Below the pieces are notes generated by a model, which was not told the origin of the DNA, did not search any database, and saw only the letters and a list, made by a program, of their open reading frames with translations. Positions 45,884 to 54,752 of a stretch of 64,000 bases of DNA are shown here, in pieces; the stretch's first letter is position 1; each line of letters opens with the position of its first letter. The position numbers were made by a program, and so were the translations under genes. Source of the DNA: Roseburia sp. (lineage in GTDB: Bacteria > Bacillota > Clostridia > Lachnospirales > Lachnospiraceae); the NCBI GenBank assembly GCA_026168605.1, contig JAPFDX010000034.1, forward strand, positions 184,688 through 248,687. Reading direction: 5' to 3'.

Positions 45884-46837
45884 CTATATGATCGCACTGT
45901 CTTTATCAATCTTCTTCACAAGCGCATTCGCCAGCAAAATCGTGATACAGCAAGCCACCGACTGGAAGAACGTAACCGCGGAGGTCATACCGATCGGCGT
46001 ATTGGACTGCAGCGCATTGTAGACATAGGTATCGATCGTCGCGACCGCATTGAAAATGGATCCCTTCGCGCCCTGCGAGATCTGGAAAAACAGACCAAAG
46101 TCGGAATAGAAGATCTTGCCGATATTTAAAATAAACATCATGATAATGACATTCTTCAGACACGGCAGCGTAATATACCATACCTGCTGTCTCTTGTTCG
46201 CCCCGTCCACGACCGCCGCCTCATAGAGCGTGCTGTCGATACCGGAAATGCTGGAAAGATAGATCACCATGTTGTAGCCCGTATTTTTCCAGATATACAT
46301 AAAGATCAAAATGAACGGCCAGACCTCCGGCGTCATGTACCATTGCACCGGATCGCTGCCTCCATTCCGCAGCATCGTGTTGACCATACCGTTGTCTACA
46401 TTTAAAAACGCGTCCACAAAATATGCGACCACAACCCACGACATGAAATACGGGAAAAACATCAGCGTCTGGTAAACCTTTGACTTTCTCCTGCTGTGCA
46501 AAAGACTGATCATGATCGCCATTCCCACGGACAAAACCAGTCCCAAAACAATAAAGACCAGATTGTACAAAATGGTATTGCGCAGAATGACAAACAGGTC
46601 ATTGGACTTTATCAGGAACTCAAAGTTTTTAAATCCCGCCCACTCGCTGTGCAGTACATTGTAGAGAAAGCTCTTTCCCCCGACTGCCCGGTAATTCTTA
46701 AATGCGATAATAAGACCGAACATCGGCAGGAAACAAAACAGCAGATACCACACAGTCGTCGGCAGCGCTAACAATGTCAGTTCCACATCGTTTTTCGTCC
46801 ACGAACGCCGGATGCGTTTCTTCTTTTCTTTTGCCAT
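45884..46837 (-). CDS. sugar ABC permease (LplB/YteP type)
   Basis: A 317-residue permease with a basic N-terminus (MAKEKKKRIRRSWTKNDVEL) and six membrane segments; the EAA loop is VDGANKRQQVWYITLPCLKN. First gene of the glycan operon, directly behind the operator-bearing promoter at 46865-46914. AGGAGG lies before the ATG. It is followed after 10 bases by the second permease. Confidence 0.92.
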   Translation of the reverse strand: MAKEKKKRIRRSWTKNDVELTLLALPTTVWYLLFCFLPMFGLIIAFKNYRAVGGKSFLYNVLHSEWAGFKNFEFLIKSNDLFVILRNTILYNLVFIVLGLVLSVGMAIMISLLHSRRKSKVYQTLMFFPYFMSWVVVAYFVDAFLNVDNGMVNTMLRNGGSDPVQWYMTPEVWPFILIFMYIWKNTGYNMVIYLSSISGIDSTLYEAAVVDGANKRQQVWYITLPCLKNVIIMMFILNIGKIFYSDFGLFFQISQGAKGSIFNAVATIDTYVYNALQSNTPIGMTSAVTFFQSVACCITILLANALVKKIDKDSAII

Positions 46838-46864
46838 CTTTTCTCCTCCTGCTATCTCTCAATA

Positions 46865-46914
46865 GTTAACTTTTATTTTATCAAAATGTTAACACCAAGT
46901 TTTCAAATTGTCAA
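46865..46914 (-). promoter_or_regulatory. glycan-operon promoter with GTTAAC operators
   Basis: Minus strand TTGACA (46914-46909) and TAACAT (46891-46886), 17 bases apart. A GTTAAC palindrome at 46888-46893 overlaps the -10, and a second lies at 46865-46870, 23 bases away. Both fit binding by the divergent LacI-type protein. Confidence 0.6.
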
Positions 46915-47058
46915 CAGATATGCACAATATTTTTTCCGTATTTTGTTCTTTTTTATTTATTTTCGCAGTTTGCATAAATTTTTTATTAAGTTTTTGTTTA
47001 CTTTTTCTTTTTAAAGATTTTTAAAATAGTGAATTATTCCTATTTAGTTTTATCATTT

Positions 47059-47107
47059 TTAACTTTTGTTAAATTTCCTTGCTTTTAAAAATTAAAAATG
47101 CTATACT
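47059..47107 (+). promoter_or_regulatory. lacI-type gene promoter with upstream dyad
   Basis: TTGCTT (47079-47084) and TATACT (47102-47107) are 17 bases apart. TTAAC-tttt-GTTAA (47059-47072) lies just upstream and resembles the GTTAAC sites of the divergent promoter. The spacer between (46915-47058) is very AT-rich with no gene. Confidence 0.6.
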
Positions 47108-47151
47108 CTGGTATAAGGATGACTGTTATAAAAAGTAAAGAGGATGTATTT

Positions 47152-48162
47152 ATGAGCAAAGTAACCATGCAGGATATTGCAGACGCTCTGGGCGTCTCAC
47201 GCGTCACAGTCTGGAAAGTATTTCACAACCATGCCGGTGTGTCGGAGACGCTTCGCGAAAATGTCATGAACAAAGCAAAAGAGATGGGCTATATCAAAAA
47301 CGGTTTTGAGCCGGACGGCACGGAGGAGGAGAAGACGATTTCACTGATCGTCTCAAGACCGGATTCCTCCACCTTCTGGACAAACATCATACACCGGATG
47401 GCGCAGGAGCTTTCCCTGCACAATGTCAACCTGCTCTACACTTATATGCCGACCAATTATTCGGAAGGCTTTACCCTGCCCCCCATTTTGACGGGAGGCA
47501 CTGTGCAGGGCGCGATCATCCTCAATGTTTATGACGCCAGACTGATCGAGCTGATCAACCAGCTTGACCTTCCAAAAGTATTTTTAGACACTGTGCCCCA
47601 GATCAGCAACCGCGAGCTGCACGGGGATCTGGTTTTGCTGGAGGGATACACCACCCTTTACCAGATCACCGGCTCTGTGATCGACCGCGGTCTGACAAAC
47701 TTAGGATTCATCGGTGACATTCACTATGCCAAAACAAATCTCGACCGGTATGAGGGCTTTCGCCAGTGTATGGCTGACCACCATCTGAAAATCGACGAGT
47801 CCGTCTGTCTGACCCACAGCATCGGTATCTTCTCCTATTACCGGGAACTGAATGACTTTTTAGATTCCATTCCGACGCTTCCCGAGGGATTCATCTGTGC
47901 AAACGACCATCTTGCACATTATTTACAGCGCTATTTTTCAGAGCATCCCGACCGGATCCCAAACGGTATTCTTGTGACGGGATACGACGGAAGCCGTGAG
48001 TACTCCAATATCGACGGACTGATCACAACCGCAAATGTAAAGACAAGCCTGCTCGGCAAGCGTCTTTCCATGCAGATCCTCTACCGTATGGAGCACCCCG
48101 ACGCCCCCTACGAGCTGACTTACATCAATCCCCAGATCATTTACAAGGATTCCATTTTATAA
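47152..48162 (+). CDS. LacI-family repressor of the glycan operon
   Basis: A 336-residue LacI/GalR regulator. The DNA-binding head is VTMQDIADALGVSRVTVWKVF with the hinge near residues 45-60; the rest is a sugar-sensing domain (EEKTISLIVSRPDSSTFW onward, late GYDGSREYSNIDGLIT). The first residues MSKVTMQDIA match the family start and GAGG lies ahead, so the ATG at 47152 is chosen over 47098, which lies within the promoter. Divergent to the permease gene, it most likely controls that operon and itself through the GTTAAC-type sites. Confidence 0.9.
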   Translation: MSKVTMQDIADALGVSRVTVWKVFHNHAGVSETLRENVMNKAKEMGYIKNGFEPDGTEEEKTISLIVSRPDSSTFWTNIIHRMAQELSLHNVNLLYTYMPTNYSEGFTLPPILTGGTVQGAIILNVYDARLIELINQLDLPKVFLDTVPQISNRELHGDLVLLEGYTTLYQITGSVIDRGLTNLGFIGDIHYAKTNLDRYEGFRQCMADHHLKIDESVCLTHSIGIFSYYRELNDFLDSIPTLPEGFICANDHLAHYLQRYFSEHPDRIPNGILVTGYDGSREYSNIDGLITTANVKTSLLGKRLSMQILYRMEHPDAPYELTYINPQIIYKDSIL

Positions 48163-48185
48163 ATTGGGAGATTGCAAATTTTTCC

Positions 48186-48213
48186 TTGCATTTTTTCTCC
48201 CATGCGCTATAAT
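48186..48213 (+). promoter_or_regulatory. tRNA-Gly promoter
   Basis: TTGCAT (48186-48191) and TATAAT (48208-48213), 16 bases apart, 24 bases before the tRNA. Confidence 0.7.
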
Positions 48214-48236
48214 AGTATTATACGTTATGGAATCGT

Positions 48237-48307
48237 GCAGATATGGTTCATCGGTAGAACGCTAGCTTCCCAAGCTGGAAAGGCGGGTTCGACTCCCGTT
48301 ATCTGCT
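48237..48307 (+). tRNA. tRNA-Gly (anticodon CCC)
   Basis: Acceptor arms GCAGATA and TATCTGC pair fully; D-arm GTTC/GAAC; anticodon stem CTAGC/GCTGG round the loop TTCCCAA (anticodon CCC); T-loop TTCGACT. No CCA is encoded. It stands alone with its own promoter and terminator and serves GGG codons. Confidence 0.93.
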
Positions 48308-48310
48308 TTC

Positions 48311-48352
48311 GGAAGCCGCATAAACACTGAGTTTGCGGTTTCTTTTTCTTTG
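48311..48352 (+). terminator. tRNA terminator
   Basis: GAAGCCGCA (48312-48320) and TGCGGTTTC (48334-48342) followed by TTTTTCTTTG. Confidence 0.8.
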
Positions 48353-48414
48353 CAGGGTATCAGATATATGTTCGGGTGTCTGGTCCTTTTTTATCCTTCA
48401 ATTTTTCTACCCGT

Positions 48415-50613
48415 TCACACCACATTTTCATTCCGCAGCGCCTCCGACAGCCCGCACCGGAGCATCCGCCTCCCGCCCACATAATAGGCAAGACCGACAA
48501 ATACAAAAATGGTAAAAATAAACACAAGAATTGGAACAACCGGGGCTTCCGCCAAAAATTCCATCGGGTCGAGGTTGCTTGCCGTGATCATAAACGCGAC
48601 CACCGCCACAGTGATCGGCAGGGTCACAAGGAGCGGCCGTCCCGCGATCACAAGCGCCTCGATGAAAAACATTTTTTGCATACTCTGCGGCGTCATTCCC
48701 ACCGACGCATATCTGGCAAATTCCCTCCTTCTCTGGCGCAGAAATCCAAGCGTGTTGGAAAATACATTGGCAATGCCGATGGCCGCCAGCAGCACACAAA
48801 ATGCGCCAAAGATCACCATCATGCCATGTCTCACCGCATCGTCGGTGATTTTTTCCTGCACACGGTTTTCGACCGTGACCGCACCGCTCTGCCTCGTCGC
48901 CTGCAAAATTTCATTCTGCAACACATTCAGTTCCGACAGCGTCGCACCATCCGTTCCCAGTATCCGGATATATGTGTCCGCCTCCGCACCGCCAATCTGT
49001 TCCCCTATCTGCTCCCATAGGGAAAGCGGCAGAATCTGCACCAGCGCATAATTTGCGTATTCCTCGCGCAACACCGGCGTCTCCTGTGTGTAGGCAAGCA
49101 CCGGGATCTCTGTCGTATGCTCCGGCTCTGCGGCATTTTGCAGCGTGACCGTATCCTGCCCGCCATTCAGAAAAGAAACGTATTCCTTGTAACGGAAATT
49201 GCTGTGGATGCTGTCCCAGATACGGTTTAGTACAATCGCACCGTCCGTTCCCGGAGCCACGCCAAGCTGTCTGCAATATTCCTCAAACCCCGGATCGTCC
49301 ATGATGACAAGCGGCGCTTCCACCATATAATCCCCATCTTCCGTCCTCTCTGCACTTCCCGCGACAGTTTCCAGACCGCCAAGCTCCAGCAGCTCCCCAC
49401 TCATACCGGATTCCGGCAACAGACAGACTGCCTGCGCCTTTTGGTAAACCACGCTGCTTTCGACGCCGTCCAGATCCCGGATCGCCTGTCCATGCGCAAA
49501 ATTCCCGATCTCGGTGTCCTCCAGCGTCACCATCACATCCCACGCGTCCTGATACCGCTCGAAATATGTGTGCCTCGTACTGATGCCCGCCAGTGTAAAA
49601 AAACAGAGCATCACGGTAAATCCCAGAAAAGACAGCGTCAGGGAAAGCGTCGAAGTGCGGAGCGCCTTTTTCTGTGCTGCGAGCGCATTCCCCGCCAGCT
49701 CACCCTCGATGCCAAACAGCATGGACAGCACCCGGGAGCGCTTTTTCTTTTTCAGCTCCGGATCACCCGTGCCACGGATCGCCTCAAGCGGCGTCAGCCT
49801 GCTCAGCTTTTTCGCAGGCAGACACGCAGAAAAAAATACCGTCAAAGCTGAAACTGCCATCGTCAGCACAAACACAAGCGGATGGTACCCAAAAACTGCC
49901 TCGTGCCGTCCCGGCATTTCCTCCGCAAAAAAATTGACGAGCGCCAGGATCCCTGCGCTGCCTGCAATACCGACACCGCTGCCAAGCAAAACCGGCAGGA
50001 CACAGAGCGCCGCAGCCTCGTGCATCAGGCAGGCAAAAATCTGTCCCGGCGCAGCGCCTATACTCGAGAGGATTCCAAACTGGTGAATCCTTGCATCCAT
50101 CGACACGGCAAAAGCGTTGTGGATGATCAGGATCAGGGAGACCGACACCACCAGCAGCAAAATGAGAAAGAACCCCATCAATAGTGGCGGTGCAGGATCA
50201 TTTGGGTCATGGATCATGTACCTTGACAGCAACAGCTCGTGGTAGGATAATGCGCCCTCATCAAGCCCCAGCTTCTCAGCGATCAATGGCAGTTCTCGGT
50301 AAATACTGCCCATATCTGAAAACCACACGTCCGCCACAAGATTTTCTCCCTCTGACAGCGCCCCGTTGATCTCTGCCTTCTCCACATTTGCGAAGTTCCT
50401 GATCATCTCTATGTCATCTGCACACACACCGGCAATTCTCCCCTGCCAGTCGCCCTCCTCCATCGTGACACTCTCGACCTCATAAATCCAGAAATTATAA
50501 AACAAACCGCATAACAGCGACAAAAACAGCGCCGAAATAAAAGCCGCCGCCACGATGGATGCACTGGAAGCCTTGTTCCTTTTGATAAACTCTGCCGAAT
50601 AATCCTTCCACAT
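48415..50613 (-). CDS. FtsX/MacB-family ABC transporter permease
   Basis: A 732-residue protein with one N-terminal membrane segment, an extracytoplasmic part (about 50-140), three central segments, then a second extracytoplasmic region (about 350-590) and three C-terminal segments: the doubled FtsX plan of BceB/SalY-type permeases. LVVSVSLILIIHNAFAVSMD and ALRTSTLSLTLSFLGF are typical stretches. With the ATPase it likely handles an antimicrobial peptide or cell-wall signal, as such permeases do next to two-component genes. The ATG at 50613 has GGAGG upstream; it begins five bases past the ATPase stop. Confidence 0.85.
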   Translation of the reverse strand: MWKDYSAEFIKRNKASSASIVAAAFISALFLSLLCGLFYNFWIYEVESVTMEEGDWQGRIAGVCADDIEMIRNFANVEKAEINGALSEGENLVADVWFSDMGSIYRELPLIAEKLGLDEGALSYHELLLSRYMIHDPNDPAPPLLMGFFLILLLVVSVSLILIIHNAFAVSMDARIHQFGILSSIGAAPGQIFACLMHEAAALCVLPVLLGSGVGIAGSAGILALVNFFAEEMPGRHEAVFGYHPLVFVLTMAVSALTVFFSACLPAKKLSRLTPLEAIRGTGDPELKKKKRSRVLSMLFGIEGELAGNALAAQKKALRTSTLSLTLSFLGFTVMLCFFTLAGISTRHTYFERYQDAWDVMVTLEDTEIGNFAHGQAIRDLDGVESSVVYQKAQAVCLLPESGMSGELLELGGLETVAGSAERTEDGDYMVEAPLVIMDDPGFEEYCRQLGVAPGTDGAIVLNRIWDSIHSNFRYKEYVSFLNGGQDTVTLQNAAEPEHTTEIPVLAYTQETPVLREEYANYALVQILPLSLWEQIGEQIGGAEADTYIRILGTDGATLSELNVLQNEILQATRQSGAVTVENRVQEKITDDAVRHGMMVIFGAFCVLLAAIGIANVFSNTLGFLRQRRREFARYASVGMTPQSMQKMFFIEALVIAGRPLLVTLPITVAVVAFMITASNLDPMEFLAEAPVVPILVFIFTIFVFVGLAYYVGGRRMLRCGLSEALRNENVV

Positions 50614-50618
50614 ACCGC

Positions 50619-51299
50619 TCACCTCCGTCTCTGGTCGTTTACGATGCGCCCATCCTCTATGGTCACAATGCGGTCAGCCTCCAGCGCGATCTTCTCATCG
50701 TGCGTGATCAGAAGAATGGTCTGGTTCAAATTGCGATTCGACAGTTTCAGCATATCGATGATTTCCTTCGAATTTTTCTGGTCGAGATTCCCCGTCGGCT
50801 CATCCGCCAGAAGGATCGCCGGGCGGTAGATCAACGACCGGGCGATCGCCGCCCGCTGCTGCTGTCCCCCGGACAACTGGTTCGGAAGAAACTCCAGCTT
50901 GTCAGCGATCCCAAGCGCATTTACCACCTGTTCAAAATACTCCTGACGCACCTTCTTCTTATCCAACAGCAGAGGCATTAAAATATTTTTCCGAACGGTG
51001 AGCGTCGGGATCAGATTGTAAAACTGGTACACCAGCCCCACCTTCCTGCGCCGGAAAATTGCCGACTCGGTCCGGTTCATCGAGGAAATATCGACTCCCT
51101 CTACCAGGACTTTCCCCTCCGTGGGTTGATCCACGCTCCCTAAAATATGCAAAAGCGTAGACTTTCCCGAACCGGACGCCCCCACGATCGCGACAAACTC
51201 TCCCTTCTCAACCGACAGATCGATCCCGTCCAGCGCGCTCTCCCGACTGCCGCCCGAACCATAGATCTTTCTGACGCCCTCACATCTCAATATCTCCAT
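50619..51299 (-). CDS. ABC transporter ATPase (MacB/LolD type)
   Basis: A 226-residue nucleotide-binding protein: Walker A GASGSGKST (about 40-48), Q-loop YQFYNLIPTL, signature LSGGQQQR, Walker B ILLADEPTGNLD, H-loop LLITHD. Such ATPases drive FtsX-type permeases. Starts 66 bases after the sensor kinase gene, suggesting one four-gene unit. Confidence 0.95.
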   Translation of the reverse strand: MEILRCEGVRKIYGSGGSRESALDGIDLSVEKGEFVAIVGASGSGKSTLLHILGSVDQPTEGKVLVEGVDISSMNRTESAIFRRRKVGLVYQFYNLIPTLTVRKNILMPLLLDKKKVRQEYFEQVVNALGIADKLEFLPNQLSGGQQQRAAIARSLIYRPAILLADEPTGNLDQKNSKEIIDMLKLSNRNLNQTILLITHDEKIALEADRIVTIEDGRIVNDQRRR

Positions 51300-51365
51300 G
51301 TTCTTCTCCTTCCCGTTTTCACTTTTCTTTCCTACTCTCCCAGTGTAGCAGAGAAAAGTGACAGC

Positions 51366-52553
51366 TCAGTGACTGTACACACGGATTTCAAAGCAGGCGC
51401 CGCCCTCCGGCAGATTGCGGGCGGTCACATTTCCATTCTGCAGTTCAAAAACAGACTTTGCCAGCGCCAGACCAATCCCCGCACCATGCGGGCAGGCTCT
51501 TTTCCCACGGTAAAACCGTTCAAAAAGATACGGTATGTCCTCCTGACAAAAACCTTCCCCCTCATCCCAGATCAGAATCTCCGCATAAATCGGATTGGCA
51601 GAATAATCACAATGCACCGTTCCTCCCCGCGGGGAATGTTCCATACAGTTTTTCATCAGATTCATGAGCGCTTCCATCGTCCATTCCATATCCCCCACGA
51701 TTTCCACGCACCCCTGATCCGGAATGGAAACGGAAATACTTTCTTTTCGCAGCAGGTCGTCCAGATTGTCCGCCGCGAGAGTGAGCACCGTATAAACATC
51801 AACCTTCCCGTGTTCCAGCGGCAAAACTCCCGCGTCGATCCGGGACAGTGTAAGCAGCGTCTCCTCCAACGTTTCCAGTCTCTCCAACTGCCTTTTTACC
51901 TGATCCACCCGACAGCCAGGCGCTTCCTTTTCCAGAAGCTGCAGAGAGAGCGATGCCGCCGTGACCGGAGTCTTCAACTGGTGCGCGATATTTGCCAGAT
52001 GATCCGCAAAATTTTCTTTCGCCTTTAGCGCCGCATCCTTCGTCCTGCAAAGCTCCGTCACCGTCTTATACAGTTCATCCTGCAGGAGTGAAAATTCATC
52101 CTCACAACTCTGCAACACTGTTCCCCCTGCGCCGGTATTTACCTGCTCCAGATAACCCGTCAGCTCTGCGATTCTCACATTCTTTCGCCTCTCCATCTGC
52201 CGGAAACAAATAAGAAAACACCCGACAGTCACCAAAAACACGCCTGCCAAAAGAAGAAAAAAGCGGTCTTCCAGTTCCCCGCCAAACTGGCTGCTCTCAT
52301 ATCCGTACTGTTCCAGAAACATATTGCCGTCCATCCCGTCCTCTGCAACTGTCCGGTATTCCTTCAAAGCGGCAAGGATCTGCTCCTCCGTCTCCGGATT
52401 TCTCTCCATGAGAACCTCACAGAATGTTGAGATCTGCTCAAACGAGGACTCCCTGTATGCCTTCGGCCAGAATACCGACACCGCCGCTATCCCCAAAAAA
52501 CACACCAGCACCGGCATCAAAATCATCAGATCGCGCTTTCTCTTCTCACTCAT
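51366..52553 (-). CDS. two-component sensor histidine kinase
   Basis: A 395-residue kinase with two membrane segments (about 10-30 and 100-120) bounding a ~70-residue sensor loop. The H-box is ANIAHQLKTPVTAAS, the N-box MNLMKNCMEHSP, the G-box WDEGEGF. Its ATG overlaps the regulator stop (4 bases). It should sense the substrate of the downstream transporter and phosphorylate the encoded OmpR-type regulator. Confidence 0.93.
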   Translation of the reverse strand: MSEKRKRDLMILMPVLVCFLGIAAVSVFWPKAYRESSFEQISTFCEVLMERNPETEEQILAALKEYRTVAEDGMDGNMFLEQYGYESSQFGGELEDRFFLLLAGVFLVTVGCFLICFRQMERRKNVRIAELTGYLEQVNTGAGGTVLQSCEDEFSLLQDELYKTVTELCRTKDAALKAKENFADHLANIAHQLKTPVTAASLSLQLLEKEAPGCRVDQVKRQLERLETLEETLLTLSRIDAGVLPLEHGKVDVYTVLTLAADNLDDLLRKESISVSIPDQGCVEIVGDMEWTMEALMNLMKNCMEHSPRGGTVHCDYSANPIYAEILIWDEGEGFCQEDIPYLFERFYRGKRACPHGAGIGLALAKSVFELQNGNVTARNLPEGGACFEIRVYSH

Positions 52554-53221
52554 AAAGTGTCCTCCATCCGGTAGCCAAAACTGCGTATGGTTTTTAAACA
52601 GTCCGGATGCTGCAGCTTCTCCCGCAGCCGCTTCACCGTGACCGTCAGCGTATTGTCATTCACATAATTTCCGTTACTGTCCCACACCAATTCCAGCAGT
52701 TGCGTCCTTGTCACCGTTTTTCCTTTATTCTCCATCAAAACGAAAAGCAACTGATATTCCGGCTGGCTCAGCGCGACTTCCTGCTGATCGCAAAAAACTG
52801 TCATTTTCTCCTTATCCAGCAAAATTCTATCGCAGGAAAGACGCGCACTGTCTGTTTGTCCGGTTCGCCGCAGCAGAGCCAGAATACGCGAATACAGCAC
52901 ATCCAGTTCAAAAGGCTTCACCACATAATCGTCCGCACCGTACCCCAGACCTGCCACAATATCATGGGAATCCCCGCGAACCGTCAGAAAAATAATGGGC
53001 AGACTGCTCTGGCGTAACCGGATCCAGTCACAGAGCTCCTTTCCCTCCCTGTCCGGCATATTCCAGTCCAGCAGAATAATCGTAGGTGTGTATTTCCTCA
53101 ACGCCGTTTTTGCAAGAGCCACCGTCGAAAAAACCGTTACCCTGCAATCCCTCGCCTCCAGATACTCTTTCACAGACTGTGCAATATCCTCATCATCCTC
53201 CACATAGTAAATCTCTGTCAT
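52550..53221 (-). CDS. OmpR-family response regulator
   Basis: A 223-residue regulator. Receiver domain about 1-120 with YYVEDDEDIAQ (acidic pocket), phospho-Asp in IILLDWNMPD and Lys in VVKPFE; winged helix DNA-binding domain in the rest (LSQPEYQLLFVLMENKGKTV, YVNDNTLTVTVKRLREKL). Start at 53221, with GGAGG seven bases before it. First gene of the regulator-kinase-ATPase-permease unit. I could find no promoter in the 40 bases between it and the terminator-like hairpin at 53260-53289, next to the prophage junction. Confidence 0.93.
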   Translation of the reverse strand: MTEIYYVEDDEDIAQSVKEYLEARDCRVTVFSTVALAKTALRKYTPTIILLDWNMPDREGKELCDWIRLRQSSLPIIFLTVRGDSHDIVAGLGYGADDYVVKPFELDVLYSRILALLRRTGQTDSARLSCDRILLDKEKMTVFCDQQEVALSQPEYQLLFVLMENKGKTVTRTQLLELVWDSNGNYVNDNTLTVTVKRLREKLQHPDCLKTIRSFGYRMEDTL

Positions 53222-53255
53222 CTCCACACCTCCGTCACGGTTTTCTATAAAACAA

Positions 53256-53289
53256 AAAACGCCCGAAATCTATATCTCACTAGATTTCG
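53256..53289 (-). terminator. terminator on the chromosomal side of the prophage junction
   Basis: On the minus strand CGAAATCTA (53289-53281) and TAGATTTCG (53272-53264) form a 9-bp stem followed by GGCGTTTTTTG. It follows the tRNA-like 3' end at 53304-53324 and would have ended the original tRNA transcript. Confidence 0.65.
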
Positions 53290-53303
53290 AACGAATTAAG
53301 AAA

Positions 53304-53324
53304 CAGGGGATGAGAGAATCGAAC
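53304..53324 (-). other. tRNA-like 3' end remnant, probable attachment site
   Basis: Read on the minus strand, GTTCGATTCTCTCATCCCCT has a T-loop (TTCGATT), a 3' T-stem strand (CTCTC) and a 3' acceptor strand, but the bases before it (AGCA) do not pair, and no 5' tRNA portion is present. This is what remains when an element integrates in the 3' end of a tRNA gene. The integrase gene ends 80 bases to the right, and the intact tRNA should lie at the far end of the element, outside this window. Which tRNA is unclear; a tmRNA end is also possible. Confidence 0.5.
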
Positions 53325-53405
53325 TGCTGGGGTTGGCTCAAATTCCTTGATTTTGCGCGGTTTCAAGGACATTTTATGTGTTACCTCGTGTTACCTTGTG
53401 TTACC

Positions 53406-54662
53406 TCAAATATTGGCAAGTGCTCTCTCCATTTGTTCAATTTTTGTCTTGTCCGATTTGTTACTGTAATAATAGTATTTTTTTGTTGTTCCTATCTCTT
53501 TATGTCCCATCATTTCAGCAACAATTGAATCATCAACATCATTGTCAATCAACGTTGTACCATAAGTTTTTCTTATTTTATGAGCCGTCCTCTTGTGTAT
53601 GTTTAAATCTTTACATACCCGATTCAGTTTTTTGTTAAATGCGTTTCCCCGTATGCGATTTCCGTTTTCCATAAACAAAAATTCCCCAAAGGGATTTAAT
53701 CTTCTGATTTTAGAAATTGTATCTATGGCATTATCTGAAATAATGACATTTCTAATTCCTGCATCAGTTTTTGGATAGTCTCTAACATCGCATTGCCATC
53801 TGCCATCCTCGCCCTTGTACTTCACTTCTGTCCGTGAAACAGATATATATTTCTTTTGTATTTTGTTTTTTTTGATGTTTTCAACCATTATATCACATGG
53901 TTTTAACGCCGAAAGTTCTCCAACTCTTAACCCGGACTCAAAAATTAGTAACAGACCAAGACTTCTAATATCCCTGTTGCTCTTTAGATATTCAATAATT
54001 CTGGGGATTTCATCTTCAAGAAATACTTCGTTTTCTTTCTTTTTAACAATTCTTTTGAACATATTTTTTGACAATTCCAAATCGCCCATAAAGTTTGTTA
54101 TGCTAATCTTTGAATACCCATGACGTTTTGCATATTTAAAAATCCCATTAATCAATATTCTCATGTCAGAATAAGCCTTTTGTGTCAATTCTAATTTAGA
54201 GACAACAGTTTTTATAAATTTTTCCAGGATTTCTTCGTCTACATATCTTATTTTGATATTGGAAATAGGATAAAATTCATTGTCAAAAAAACGAATATAA
54301 TTATTGTTATATTTATCATATGACTGTTTTTGAATTTCTCCATATTCTAATTTTTCAGAAATCCACATACGAAAAACTGCACTCACTGTTGGTTCTTCTG
54401 ATTTTGATTTATAGAATTTTATTATCGCGTCATCAAGATCCTTTTCTGTTGTTCTTTTTAAGAGCTTTTTCCCTCTTTTAGAATCCTGGTCGGGAAGATA
54501 TGTGTAAAACTTATTATCTGCTCCTTTCCATTTTTTAAATTCATGCTCTTCTAAATACTTTTTCCTTTCGTTCATTTCTATTTTCTTTTTTATGGTGGAT
54601 ATGTCGATTATACCATTTTCAATAGCCAAATTCAACATTTCACCCCTAGAAAGTTCCTGCAC
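53406..54662 (-). CDS. int: phage-type tyrosine recombinase (integrase)
   Basis: A 418-residue integrase. A basic N-terminal part carries an AP2-like/arm-binding region (EFKKWKGADNKFYTYLPDQD), then a SAM-like core-binding domain (about 95-200) and the catalytic domain with Arg in ESGLRVGELSALK, His-x-x-Arg in AHKIRKTYGT, and His and Tyr in GHKEIGTTKKYYYY. All catalytic residues are present. GTG start at 54662 with GGAGGG upstream. Base composition is clearly more AT-rich than in the genes to the left. It marks the left end of the mobile element. Confidence 0.95.
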   Translation of the reverse strand: MQELSRGEMLNLAIENGIIDISTIKKKIEMNERKKYLEEHEFKKWKGADNKFYTYLPDQDSKRGKKLLKRTTEKDLDDAIIKFYKSKSEEPTVSAVFRMWISEKLEYGEIQKQSYDKYNNNYIRFFDNEFYPISNIKIRYVDEEILEKFIKTVVSKLELTQKAYSDMRILINGIFKYAKRHGYSKISITNFMGDLELSKNMFKRIVKKKENEVFLEDEIPRIIEYLKSNRDIRSLGLLLIFESGLRVGELSALKPCDIMVENIKKNKIQKKYISVSRTEVKYKGEDGRWQCDVRDYPKTDAGIRNVIISDNAIDTISKIRRLNPFGEFLFMENGNRIRGNAFNKKLNRVCKDLNIHKRTAHKIRKTYGTTLIDNDVDDSIVAEMMGHKEIGTTKKYYYYSNKSDKTKIEQMERALANI

Positions 54663-54703
54663 GTCCTTAACCCTCCTCTCTACATTTATATGGCTTATTA
54701 TAT

Positions 54704-54738
54704 ATTTGTCTCGTGGGCTTAAGGCTCACAAGACAAAT
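54704..54738. terminator. stem-loop between the dUTPase and integrase genes
   Basis: ATTTGTCTCGTGGGC and GCTCACAAGACAAAT pair with one bulge around a five-base loop. Probably ends the dUTPase transcript or isolates int; no strong T-run. Confidence 0.5.
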
Positions 54739-54752
54739 AAAATCACCTTCTA

